A stretch of DNA of 64,000 nucleotides from a virus: positions 31,726 through 95,725 of IMG/VR virus record IMGVR_UViG_3300006750_000004, one strand, 5' to 3'. The notes under the pieces are model-generated. The model ran no database searches, was not told the DNA's origin, and saw only the letters and a list, made by a program, of their open reading frames with translations. The first letter of the stretch is position 1, and each line of letters begins with the position of its first letter. A program made the position numbers and the translations under genes. Shown here piece after piece: positions 18,374-25,914 of this stretch.

Positions 18374-18604
18374 ATGATCCAAAATATCATCAAACAGTTC
18401 GGGCGAGGTGAAATCACTCTCACAGAAATGTGGAAACAAATCGACAATATATTAGACATTCATAATTATCATAAGACCTTTACAATTTCTTCTGAATTAG
18501 ATGGTTCATTCACCAGAAGAAATCGCACACTAATTAGTGACACCCATATGGCATTGGCTCCTGATGACATGCCTGACATGCCTGACATTTCTGCACAGAC
18601 GTGA
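18374..18604 (+). CDS. Hypothetical small protein, 76 aa
   Basis: Begins MIQNIIKQFGRGEITLTEMW and is preceded by AAGGGG. The C-terminus has a short DDMPDMPD repeat. No family recognised. It lies between SbcD and the 427-aa protein. Confidence 0.5.
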   Translation: MIQNIIKQFGRGEITLTEMWKQIDNILDIHNYHKTFTISSELDGSFTRRNRTLISDTHMALAPDDMPDMPDISAQT

Positions 18605-18623
18605 TCAGAGCCGAGACTTAAAC

Positions 18624-19907
18624 ATGAATTACTTTGAACTTGAATTATCCCGTGTGCTTGGGGAAGCATTACAAGATAGTGGTCTGGTTGCACAAAAACT
18701 TGGCATAGATCTAGAAGTATTGCAACAGATCTTGGATAAAACGGACCCAACTGCGCACGGCAAGTATGCACAATTTATTGCTAAGTTGATGCTGCGAAAG
18801 CTTGTAAATCTTCCAAAAGATCGTGAACGAGTGTACCAAGCTCTAAGTGCGTTCGATAAGTTTAAAAAACACATTAAGCTCAAGGATATCAATCAATACA
18901 AATCTCTAGAAGATCTTGAAAAAACAGTTGACCCTTTCTTAGCAAAGATCTCTAACCGAAAAGGTGGTTCTGGAGATATCTTTGGGCTTTCTGGAGTGAC
19001 CCAAATCGATCGAGAAGGTGATTTCAGTCTGACAAAAGTTAGTAACCGCCGGTCACTAGAAGAAATTTCGAAAAACACTAAATGGTGCACAAAAGCAAAG
19101 CTTGGCAAAGCTTTGACGTATCTCAAGACGTATAATCGCCTCTATCATGTTTTTTATAAAAACAAACCTGTCTTGATGCTTACTCCGGACCTCTCCCAAA
19201 TCATGGATCATGATAATGAGCCATATAATTTCGAAGATAAGAGAGTAAATCGGCTTATTTCATTTCTCAAGCCTTCCTGGTTACCAGAGGGGGTAGGTGA
19301 ATATGCGACGTATTCTGTCTTTGCTGATGTAAGTCCTGAATTCATTCAGCAATATATTGTACTAGAGATACAGGACGAGGTCGCGAATAGCATCAAGCGG
19401 TTCAATCAGGCACAGGAAAGGATGACCCCCGGCCCAGCGAGCCGTGAATCGCATGTGGGGCTACCTGTTGGGCCGAGGTGGAAAAGGACAATGCAATGGT
19501 CTGACTCGCATGATCGCATAGTGGAATCTTGTACTCCGAAAGCCAAGCATATAATATATAAAAAATTCAAATTTTTTGCGTACATGAGTACGGATGGCCA
19601 GCCAGCCCACGTCAATGGCTGGAGAAGCCCATCACGCCCGGTGGATGTGGCGGTTGGACTCAATCGATTCTACATTCTCAATTATGCTTCTATGCCTCTT
19701 TATAAAGCACTCGTAGAAGCTGGTGTCCCTAATGATGAATTGCCGCGTTTTCGGAATAGGGCTCGGTCGGCTTGGAAACCTTATAAAGCACTCGTAGAAG
19801 CTGGTGTCCCTAATGATGAATTGCCGCGTTTAGAAGAGTCTAACTTTAGTCTTTCCGGAGAGCGCTGGTCGCTCGTGAATGCGCGCCCGCGCGCGCGCGG
19901 CTACTGA
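18624..19907 (+). CDS. Hypothetical protein with internal 27-aa tandem duplication
   Basis: 427 aa from ATG 18624. The centre (NTKWCTKAKLGKALTYL...LYHVFYKNKPVLM) resembles the 'TKWCT' domain seen in other phage proteins, whose function is unknown. Near the C-terminus YKALVEAGVPNDELPR occurs twice, 27 residues apart, and resembles an ankyrin-like helical repeat. The last codons are in a GCGCGC-rich stretch unlike the rest of the gene. Bases 19594-19615 are identical to 22 bp inside the minus-strand gene at 21891, suggesting patch copying. Confidence 0.6.
   Translation: MNYFELELSRVLGEALQDSGLVAQKLGIDLEVLQQILDKTDPTAHGKYAQFIAKLMLRKLVNLPKDRERVYQALSAFDKFKKHIKLKDINQYKSLEDLEKTVDPFLAKISNRKGGSGDIFGLSGVTQIDREGDFSLTKVSNRRSLEEISKNTKWCTKAKLGKALTYLKTYNRLYHVFYKNKPVLMLTPDLSQIMDHDNEPYNFEDKRVNRLISFLKPSWLPEGVGEYATYSVFADVSPEFIQQYIVLEIQDEVANSIKRFNQAQERMTPGPASRESHVGLPVGPRWKRTMQWSDSHDRIVESCTPKAKHIIYKKFKFFAYMSTDGQPAHVNGWRSPSRPVDVAVGLNRFYILNYASMPLYKALVEAGVPNDELPRFRNRARSAWKPYKALVEAGVPNDELPRLEESNFSLSGERWSLVNARPRARGY
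19700..19831 (+). repeat. 51-bp direct repeat within the 427-aa gene
   Basis: An identical 51-bp sequence occurs at 19700-19750 and 19781-19831. The 81-bp period keeps the reading frame. Perfect identity indicates a recent duplication. Confidence 0.9.
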
Positions 19908-19947
19908 TGAAATCCTATCGCGCTCCTCAATGGGCACGCCCCTAGCG

Positions 19948-19966
19948 ACGTCCTAAATACGGACGT
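19948..19966 (+). terminator. Hairpin after the 427-aa gene
   Basis: ACGTCC and GGACGT form a 6-bp stem with a 7-nt loop, followed by GCTTCTTCTT. The tail is only moderately T-rich, so this is a weak terminator candidate. The rest of the 208-bp gap shows nothing recognisable. Confidence 0.3.
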
Positions 19967-20115
19967 GCTTCTTCTTGAATTCGGGCGTTGCCGATAGTGG
20001 TGTCAGTCTTGATTAGATCAATGGCTATCAAGACCATGGTTGGACATTGCTTGAATTTAACCAGTACGAATCCGCTGCAACAATGTAGAAACTTAACTTT
20101 CGTACAGGAGATCCT

Positions 20116-20904
20116 ATGGGCTTTTTCAGAATGCCGGATATTTTCTATACCAAACCGGCACCGCCAACTCTCTTCAAGGAACGCTACGGCAAGAAGCCGA
20201 TGCAGACCATCAACGTCCGAATCCCGGACGGCGACGGCCCCTTCCCCACGATCTTTCTTATCCACGGAGGCCAATGGAAGAAAGCCTACACTCACAAGCA
20301 GATGGAATACCTGGCCGAAGAACTAAAAGCCCAAGGAATCACTACCTGCAACCTCGAATTCAAAAGACTCGGACACATTGACGGCGGATATCCAGGCACC
20401 TTCCGCGACCTCCTAGATGGCATAGCATACTGCCTCCAACACGCCAACGAATGGAAGCTAGACACTAATAAGCTCTCAATTCTTGGTCACTCATCAGGAG
20501 CCCACCTAGCATTCTGCCTATGCGGAGCTAAAGACTTCGACGGGCATGCCCTCAGCCCCGACAGTGCCTTAGGCTTCACCCCTTACTCTGCGATCGGCAT
20601 CGCTGGTGTCTACGATCTGCGAAACGCCAGAGAGGGCTTACAGACCCCGATCAACGATTTCTTCGGCGATCACCCCAAGCTCTCACCAATTGAAATGCTG
20701 CCGACCGGAATCCGGCAACGGCTCATTGTCGGCGACCAAGATAAGCTGACCGAGCAAGCCCTCAGCTACGTCGAAGCAGCCCAAGAAGCTGGAGAAGACA
20801 TCACCTTCACTCTGGTCAAAGGTTGCTCACATTTTCGGGTCATTGATCCAACATTCGAAGGATGGGCGACCATCCTAAACGCCATCACCGAAATAACCAA
20901 GTGA
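20116..20904 (+). CDS. Alpha/beta hydrolase, BD-FAE/kynurenine formamidase-like
   Basis: 262 aa. Oxyanion-hole motif FLIHGGQW (residues about 48-55), nucleophile elbow LGHSSGAH (Ser near residue 121), acid in VGDQDK and catalytic His in CSHF near the C-terminus. AGGAG is well spaced before the ATG. These enzymes hydrolyse esters or amides; the substrate is unknown. Codon use here is more C-rich in third positions than in the flanking minus-strand genes, hinting at separate acquisition. Confidence 0.8.
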   Translation: MGFFRMPDIFYTKPAPPTLFKERYGKKPMQTINVRIPDGDGPFPTIFLIHGGQWKKAYTHKQMEYLAEELKAQGITTCNLEFKRLGHIDGGYPGTFRDLLDGIAYCLQHANEWKLDTNKLSILGHSSGAHLAFCLCGAKDFDGHALSPDSALGFTPYSAIGIAGVYDLRNAREGLQTPINDFFGDHPKLSPIEMLPTGIRQRLIVGDQDKLTEQALSYVEAAQEAGEDITFTLVKGCSHFRVIDPTFEGWATILNAITEITK

Positions 20905-21134
20905 GAACTTACATCTACGAAATAGCCGGAATCCACGCTGTCGTCGTCGCACCCAACTCGGTGGCAGCGTGGAAGAAGGTCCGTACCAAATACCAAGCAT
21001 CGCCGAGATTGTTATGGAGCACCGACTTACCCACCGACGAGGCGGAGGTAATCTGCCAGATTACTACGACGCCACATGGCACTATATCGTGCGAGAGTGG
21101 AAGCATGATGGCCCCAACGAGTACCTCGCAATAG
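20901..21134 (+). CDS. Hypothetical small protein, 77 aa (GTG start)
   Basis: The GTG overlaps the hydrolase stop (GTGA), giving MRTYIYEIAGIHAVVVAP. The first about 40 residues look protein-like, while the last part is Ser/Thr-rich and resembles a shadow frame. It overlaps the next ORF by 166 bp in another frame. The two may be one gene joined by a frameshift. Confidence 0.4.
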   Translation: MRTYIYEIAGIHAVVVAPNSVAAWKKVRTKYQASPRLLWSTDLPTDEAEVICQITTTPHGTISCESGSMMAPTSTSQ

Positions 21135-21250
21135 CCACAGATGGCTGCACCGACAACATTAACACAGCATACCAGATCTGTAACAGTTCCAATAGGCCAA
21201 GGCACATTTTTGACACCCGGCAAGACAAAATCATCTACAGGAGCTACTGA
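20969..21250 (+). CDS. Hypothetical protein, 93 aa, overlapping frame
   Basis: GTG start; its stop overlaps the next gene as TGATG. The C-terminal two thirds (YYDATWHYIVREW...AIATDGCTDNI) look protein-like. It is the -1 frame relative to the 77-aa ORF. Either a separate overlapping gene or the C-terminal part of that gene. Confidence 0.4.
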   Translation: MEEGPYQIPSIAEIVMEHRLTHRRGGGNLPDYYDATWHYIVREWKHDGPNEYLAIATDGCTDNINTAYQICNSSNRPRHIFDTRQDKIIYRSY

Positions 21251-21465
21251 TGAAAACTTCTGACGACGAACTGGCTGTCCGTAAAGTGAGTGAAGAGTTG
21301 CTCGACGCAGCCGTCCTCACTGAGAGCGCACTAGTCCACTTCGAAGACATCATCGTATCAGAACCAAGCGACAGTTTCGCCGCCGCTGTGATCCTCGCCC
21401 TCAAATCCGCTCATAACGTAATGAGCAAAGCATCCGACGATCTGACGAAAGTAGTGGGAGAATGA
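21250..21465 (+). CDS. Hypothetical helical protein, 71 aa
   Basis: Acidic and helical (MKTSDDELAVRKVSEELLDAA). Coupled to the upstream ORF by TGATG. It ends 1 bp from the convergent stop of the leader-motif gene at 21466. No family recognised. Confidence 0.55.
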   Translation: MKTSDDELAVRKVSEELLDAAVLTESALVHFEDIIVSEPSDSFAAAVILALKSAHNVMSKASDDLTKVVGE

Positions 21466-21891
21466 TCAATATGCGATTTCCTGGAATCCCTGCCATTGTT
21501 GCCAGCTAATAACATTCCAATTATCGCCATAATTGATTAGCCAAGATACACCATATGTGTCAGTTACCCAAATCACAAATAGATCGTTAGTGAAATTTGG
21601 ATCGCGTCCTGGAGTTATAACACGTCCAACTGGGAGGGTGGCGAAGTAACTGGGTACGACTGGAACGTCCTGATCCAACTCACCAAATCGACGACCATCA
21701 GGAAGTCCTTCTAGGATCCCATGTTTGTCGACAATATTGATCACGCCATTATTCTCTATTGCTTTGATACCCTCTTGATGGAAATAAGCAGCTATTTGTT
21801 CGGCTTCTTGTCGATTAGAACCATCATCGAATTGGTCGTTGTCTTCGAGACCGTCGTAGTCGGATGATTCGGTGATATATTTAAGTTTCAT
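21466..21891 (-). CDS. Leader-motif protein A, one DYDGLEDADEF-type module
   Basis: 141 aa: MKLKYITE-S followed by DYDGLEDNDQF (residues 11-21), then a domain without cysteines containing FVIWVTDTYGVSWLINYGD. The leader ends in I-T-E, matching the [I/L]-x-E cleavage consensus of T4-type prohead proteases. Start codon and upstream stop overlap as TAATG. Likely a late, capsid-targeted protein; inferred from the shared leader. Confidence 0.6.
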   Translation of the reverse strand: MKLKYITESSDYDGLEDNDQFDDGSNRQEAEQIAAYFHQEGIKAIENNGVINIVDKHGILEGLPDGRRFGELDQDVPVVPSYFATLPVGRVITPGRDPNFTNDLFVIWVTDTYGVSWLINYGDNWNVISWQQWQGFQEIAY

Positions 21892-22697
21892 TAGTACTCG
21901 GCTGCACTGAAGATGTCTAATATTGCTTGGATGTCTTCTTCTTTGAGTTCTGGGCCGTTCCAGTCGTACCCAGTTACTTCGTCACCCTGAATGGCCAGCC
22001 AGCCCACGTCAAGGCGGTCGTAGTAGAGAGTTAATCTACCTATGAATGGTTTGAAAGTTGGGTCAGGACTTCCTGCTTCTTGAGTAGCCAATAATTCAGC
22101 TTTTCTGGCTGGGTCTATATCCACGGGCTCGGGGTCTGCCGCATCACCGCCAGCTAGGGCATCGCCAGCTACGCGCGCGCGAATATTATCCACCATTGTG
22201 GTGCCGGGTTGTCCGGCTACTTGTATTTCAATAATCCAGGATCGTGATCCTTCTTCATTCTGGTCTTCTGGAACTGATGTTACATCTATTTGAACCCACC
22301 TGTCCATCATGTCGACAAGATGGAGACCCTCTTCACCGTGTGGGTCGTAGAATCTGTCGTTGTCTTCGAGACCGTCGTAGTCGGATGATTCGGTGAGCTT
22401 CGGACGCTTACGGAGATCCGAAGGGAACGCTGATTTTATACATTTTTTACATTGTCCAGATGACCCGAAACTCGGCAGTTCGCCACAAAATCCACAAAAC
22501 AGATAATCACATTCAGTACAAGAAGCAAGGGATCGTTCATAACCACTCACATCACAATAATCACAATTTTCCATTGTATCTTGATCATCGTCATCTGGTT
22601 CCTCGATGAATTCGTCGGCGTCTTCGAGGCCGTCATAATCAGATTCGTCCGGATCTTCCGAAATCATTCTGGCTATTTTTTTAGGGTCAATTTTCAT
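21891..22697 (-). CDS. Leader-motif protein B, two modules with zinc-binding segment
   Basis: 268 aa from ATG 22697; an upstream in-frame extension is ignored because MKIDPKKIARMISE recurs at two other gene starts. Module 1: ISE at residue 14, DYDGLEDADEF (20-30), then a Cys-rich zinc segment (CDYC, CTEC, CGFC, CKKC). Module 2: LTE-S at residue 103, DYDGLEDNDRF, then an alpha/beta domain (residues 118-268). This looks like two cargo domains joined by a protease site. Confidence 0.65.
   Translation of the reverse strand: MKIDPKKIARMISEDPDESDYDGLEDADEFIEEPDDDDQDTMENCDYCDVSGYERSLASCTECDYLFCGFCGELPSFGSSGQCKKCIKSAFPSDLRKRPKLTESSDYDGLEDNDRFYDPHGEEGLHLVDMMDRWVQIDVTSVPEDQNEEGSRSWIIEIQVAGQPGTTMVDNIRARVAGDALAGGDAADPEPVDIDPARKAELLATQEAGSPDPTFKPFIGRLTLYYDRLDVGWLAIQGDEVTGYDWNGPELKEEDIQAILDIFSAAEY
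22619..22697 (-). repeat. 79-bp leader repeat (copies at 22619, 25278 and, shortened, 25778)
   Basis: Bases 22619-22697 and 25278-25356 are identical over 79 bp. They encode MKIDPKKIARMISEDPDES and the start of the acidic motif. A third copy at 25778-25825 shares the first 48 bp of the coding sequence. Identity at third codon positions indicates recent DNA-level copying of the leader. Confidence 0.9.
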
Positions 22698-22734
22698 ATC
22701 CGTCTCGTCAGTAAGCTTCAATGTTCTTGGCGTA

Positions 22735-24228
22735 CTATCGCCCGTCATCTCGTCGTCGCCAATCGAGTCGCTCTGCCTCCTCACAATTCGGACATCGCTC
22801 GCAGAAGGGACCGTGGATACAAGAACAAGAGAGAGGTAAGGCCGTAGTGCACCATTGACAATTCCAAAAATCACTTTGTTCTTGTTTTTCTACACATACA
22901 TCGCACCACATTGTGTTGCAGGAGGCGCAATAAACACCGTGATTAATTATTGCAAGGGGGGAATCCCCCGTAGATTCATCTTCTACTGGTGTGCCACACG
23001 TCGTGCATGGTGCACTATACCCTTCCGCATCGCTAAACTCATCGGCATCTTCAAGCCCCGCATATTCGCCAGACTCTCTAATATTGCTCTCGCGGGCGAA
23101 GTCTTCATCAGCTATGCAGTCTTGGCAGATATCAAGCGGGGATATTCCCCGCCATCCTGCATGTGAAGTACAATCGTCACACATTGATTGATTGCATTTG
23201 TAGCAATGTGTGACACGATCCCCTTCTTGCCAGGCAGTTCCACACCAACAAAAAGAATTATCTTGAAATTCATCGGCATCTTCAAGCCCGGCATATTCAT
23301 TGGCATCTTCATTCACATTTTCAGGTCCAAGAGAACCATGTCCTTGGCAGTAGTCAGTCCGCTCCCCACAATCCGGACACGTCTCGCAGTATTCCGCATC
23401 GGGATCGCAAAATTCGTCGGCGTCCTCGAGTCCCTCGTATGATTCGTTTACGTTGCGTTTATTGGCGGAAGAGATCCATTGTTGACGATTTGAGCGTCTA
23501 AAGAATCCTAATGGCCCTTCCCGTCCGTTGAATTCTTCCACATCCTGGTCGTTGGCGACCAGAAGTGCGCCGAGGTTCTGAATGAATTCTTCACTGTCCA
23601 AGTACTCTTTACATGATCGACAATATTGATCGTCCTGCTCTAGATCGTTAGTTCCACACACGCCGCAAACATTTGGTTCGCCGAATTCGTCGGCGTCCTC
23701 GAGTCCGGCATAGTCGGATTCGGTAATATGCTTGAGTTTCATTGGAGACCGACGCGCCTCGGACAACTCGCCGTCGTTCCAGAGATCCATATCTGGCGGC
23801 ACAGTTTCCTTATAGTGAGCGAAAGCAATATCTTGGATGGCATCTCTTAGGATAGAGGGCTTTGATCCCAATTGGGGATTTTGGTTTTGGAACCATTGTT
23901 CATATTTGGGGTATTCGGCGAGAATAGCGTCTTTAATGCTATCTAGTTCTGAACACCAGCGACATTTGTCAAGGTCGTAGTCATTTCCGACAGCCCAAAT
24001 TGGTGGGCCTGTACGAACTGGCTTTTCGAATGCTTCCGATCTGACGAAGATTATTACACTGTCAATATCCCTACTTTCTTGTTCGTACATGGTGTGAGCA
24101 GTGAAGAGATATGGTCCTACTTTCACTGGGCCATAATTATCTTGTTGCCATTCAGCTACGTCGTCAGTGAATTCGTCGGCGTCTTCGAGGCCGTCGTAGT
24201 CGGATTCGGTGATGTGGCGAAGTTTCAT
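22735..24228 (-). CDS. Leader-motif polyprotein C, five modules with zinc domains
   Basis: 497 aa built from five repeats of [I/V]-x-E plus an (x)Y(D/A/E)GLEDADEF motif. Motifs are at residues about 10-20, 172-182, 264-273, 311-321 and 388-398. The first follows MKLRHITE. The second follows an internal MKLKHITE at Met163, as if two genes had fused. Domains after motifs 2-5 contain CxxC pairs (CGVCG...CRSC; CETCPDC; CWCG...CYKC...CDDC...CQDC; CTTCG...CASC...CDVC...CQWC...CERCPNC). Read as a capsid-targeted polyprotein that a prohead protease could cut into small zinc proteins. A TTAAATA box (minus) lies about 45 bp upstream. Confidence 0.7.
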   Translation of the reverse strand: MKLRHITESDYDGLEDADEFTDDVAEWQQDNYGPVKVGPYLFTAHTMYEQESRDIDSVIIFVRSEAFEKPVRTGPPIWAVGNDYDLDKCRWCSELDSIKDAILAEYPKYEQWFQNQNPQLGSKPSILRDAIQDIAFAHYKETVPPDMDLWNDGELSEARRSPMKLKHITESDYAGLEDADEFGEPNVCGVCGTNDLEQDDQYCRSCKEYLDSEEFIQNLGALLVANDQDVEEFNGREGPLGFFRRSNRQQWISSANKRNVNESYEGLEDADEFCDPDAEYCETCPDCGERTDYCQGHGSLGPENVNEDANEYAGLEDADEFQDNSFCWCGTAWQEGDRVTHCYKCNQSMCDDCTSHAGWRGISPLDICQDCIADEDFARESNIRESGEYAGLEDADEFSDAEGYSAPCTTCGTPVEDESTGDSPLAIINHGVYCASCNTMWCDVCVEKQEQSDFWNCQWCTTALPLSCSCIHGPFCERCPNCEEAERLDWRRRDDGR

Positions 24229-24272
24229 TGATGCTCCAGAATTTCATTGTATCTTCGCCCAGATGGTGCCGG

Positions 24273-24279
24273 TATTTAA
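24273..24279 (-). promoter_or_regulatory. TTAAATA late-promoter-like motif upstream of polyprotein C
   Basis: On the minus strand GTTAAATACC lies about 45 bp upstream of the polyprotein start. It is a candidate gp55-type late promoter. Only the core box is recognisable. Confidence 0.3.
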
Positions 24280-25000
24280 CGAGTGACGGTAGCCCAACTG
24301 CCGTCGACATAGTGGTGACGTTTACCACGAATGATTTCTGCTAATCTTGATCGGTTGGAGCATCGGTTCTTATGGTGTTCTTGTGGCTTCCTTCGGGGAG
24401 TCCGGGTCTCGACAAAGTCGGGTCACCTGCTTCCAACCACCTTACAGGACGTAAGGCTTAAAAGAAACACTGGGCCTATCTGATAATGATTATCGGCTGC
24501 CCGAGATTAAGATGACCGCAGGCTTGGTGAGAACATTGTTGGGGTTACCCAGTGTACCAGCAGACAGATTTGAGCGTCTAAAGAATCCTAATGGCCCTTG
24601 TGCAATTATTCAAGATAGTCCGAAGCTCAAGCGTAAAGTCTGTAAGCATTGGCAGTTGTAATATTTCATCAAGTAACTCGACGTCCTTGAGAATGCCGAA
24701 CCTGATAGAGCATTCGGACTCCCTGGCGGGAGTTGATGACGGCAAGGATATGGACCAGGGGTCGACCAGCACAATTCTCCCCAAATCGATTTTAGTGTTG
24801 GAGCTTTCCTGAAATCTGAGAGCGGCAAGTCCGCTAACCCGCTTAATTTGTCAGAGACTAAATGAAAGTTTTTGGCGGTTAGGACGGGGGGAAACGATGT
24901 CTATCTATAATACTTTCAAATGACTAAAATCCAGAAATTGGAAGCCCCTGACTTTCTAATAGCTCTAAAGCTCACACTATTAATATCAGACCACGCTGGG
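24280..25000 (+). ncRNA. Candidate large structured noncoding RNA
   Basis: The 834-bp gap 24229-25062 has no credible ORF but many strong helices. Examples: 24285-24292 with 24298-24305 (8 bp); 24385-24391 with 24396-24402 closing a TTCG tetraloop (7 bp); 24440-24445 with 24451-24456; 24467-24474 with 24548-24555 enclosing CTGATAA/TTATCGG at 24480-24496; 24691-24696 with 24710-24715; 24718-24723 with 24728-24733; 24821-24825 with 24831-24835. Several helices contain G-U pairs only on the plus strand, which favours plus-strand transcription, opposite to the flanking genes. The size is like GOLLD/ROOL-type phage RNAs. A group I-intron-like box (GTCAGAGACTAAATG, 24850-24864) is also present. Ends are approximate. 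Confidence 0.45.
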
Positions 25001-25062
25001 GCAATCGCTGACACGTTGTTTTTATTGGACAAAGCTGGGCAATGTGCAGTCTATCGAAGGGA

Positions 25063-25356
25063 CTAGCCATTATGATTCTGCTCGATCCTCGCCAAATCAT
25101 CCTTGAAGTACTGCTGGCAGGAATGGCAGACAATCAGTTGGCCAGATGGATCTTTTAGATTGAAATTGCTGATACAATCGCTGCAGAAGTATGCATTTCG
25201 GCATCCATCACAACGGAACAACATATGTATTCCGAGTCCGCATGCGTCACATGTTTCCTTATCAACGAACTTGTCATCGTCTTCGAGGCCGTCATAATCA
25301 GATTCGTCCGGATCTTCCGAAATCATTCTGGCTATTTTTTTAGGGTCAATTTTCAT
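25063..25356 (-). CDS. Leader-motif protein D, small zinc protein
   Basis: 97 aa: MKIDPKKIARMISE leader, motif DYDGLEDDDKF (residues 20-30), then one compact zinc domain (CDACG, CDGC, CSDC, CHSC). This single-module form shows what one unit of the polyprotein looks like on its own. It overlaps the next gene upstream by 11 bp. Confidence 0.65.
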   Translation of the reverse strand: MKIDPKKIARMISEDPDESDYDGLEDDDKFVDKETCDACGLGIHMLFRCDGCRNAYFCSDCISNFNLKDPSGQLIVCHSCQQYFKDDLARIEQNHNG

Positions 25357-25825
25357 GAATTATACGCCTATTTATCGGAGGTTCGCCGGGGAGCCAACCA
25401 TGATCGTCGGCATACCAAGCACGACCACCTGCCCCGTTTTTGGTCACAATGGCCCATTCATTTTCATTATCGATTTCTATTTCATAAGTATTATCGATCC
25501 CCCAATGTTCGTTTTTAGGATTATCTATTGTTGTTATATAACTATCTGGTTCTGACACCTCGTCTTCGTCATCTCCAGAAGGGAAATCAGCATCTATATA
25601 TAATACTCCAAGCTTACCATGGCCCGCTGATACATATCCAGCTTCAACATTATAATGATTGAGAAAGTCTGCAAAGTTACCATTTTCATCCCCAAACTCA
25701 TCGGCATCTTCAAGCCCCGCATATTCGTCATCTTGTTTGTTAGATATGTATTCATCGGAGCGATCACTAGGAATATTCGGATCTTCCGAAATCATTCTGG
25801 CTATTTTTTTAGGGTCAATTTTCAT
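25346..25825 (-). CDS. Leader-motif protein E
   Basis: 159 aa from the ATG at 25825 (MKIDPKKIARMISE). The motif EYAGLEDADEF lies near residues 37-47. No zinc cysteines follow; instead there is a domain with AGYVSAGHGKLGVLYIDADF and EIEIDNENEWAIVTKNG. The leader is identical at DNA level to those of proteins B and D. Function unknown; probably capsid cargo like its neighbours. Confidence 0.6.
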   Translation of the reverse strand: MKIDPKKIARMISEDPNIPSDRSDEYISNKQDDEYAGLEDADEFGDENGNFADFLNHYNVEAGYVSAGHGKLGVLYIDADFPSGDDEDEVSEPDSYITTIDNPKNEHWGIDNTYEIEIDNENEWAIVTKNGAGGRAWYADDHGWLPGEPPINRRIIHEN

Positions 25826-25914
25826 TTGCAAGCCTTATAATATAGAACTTTTTGATCACCAAGGGCCTGCTTCTCTAGACCATCTTTCCCAGGTACCCTC
25901 TTCTATTTCGTATT

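Noticed and set aside
22698-22874. Upstream extension of leader-motif protein B
   Set aside because: The MKIDPKKIARMISE start recurs at two other genes, fixing the true start at 22697; the extension overlaps the polyprotein gene.
24578-24828. Overlapping 68-73-aa ORFs in the gap 24229-25062
   Set aside because: They run in three frames over the same bases, have no ribosome sites and no protein-like composition; the region looks like structured RNA.
24938-24955. GAAGCCCCTGACTT-like end of an IS605/TnpB element
   Set aside because: Short match, no transposase or TnpB gene nearby, and no paired left end seen.
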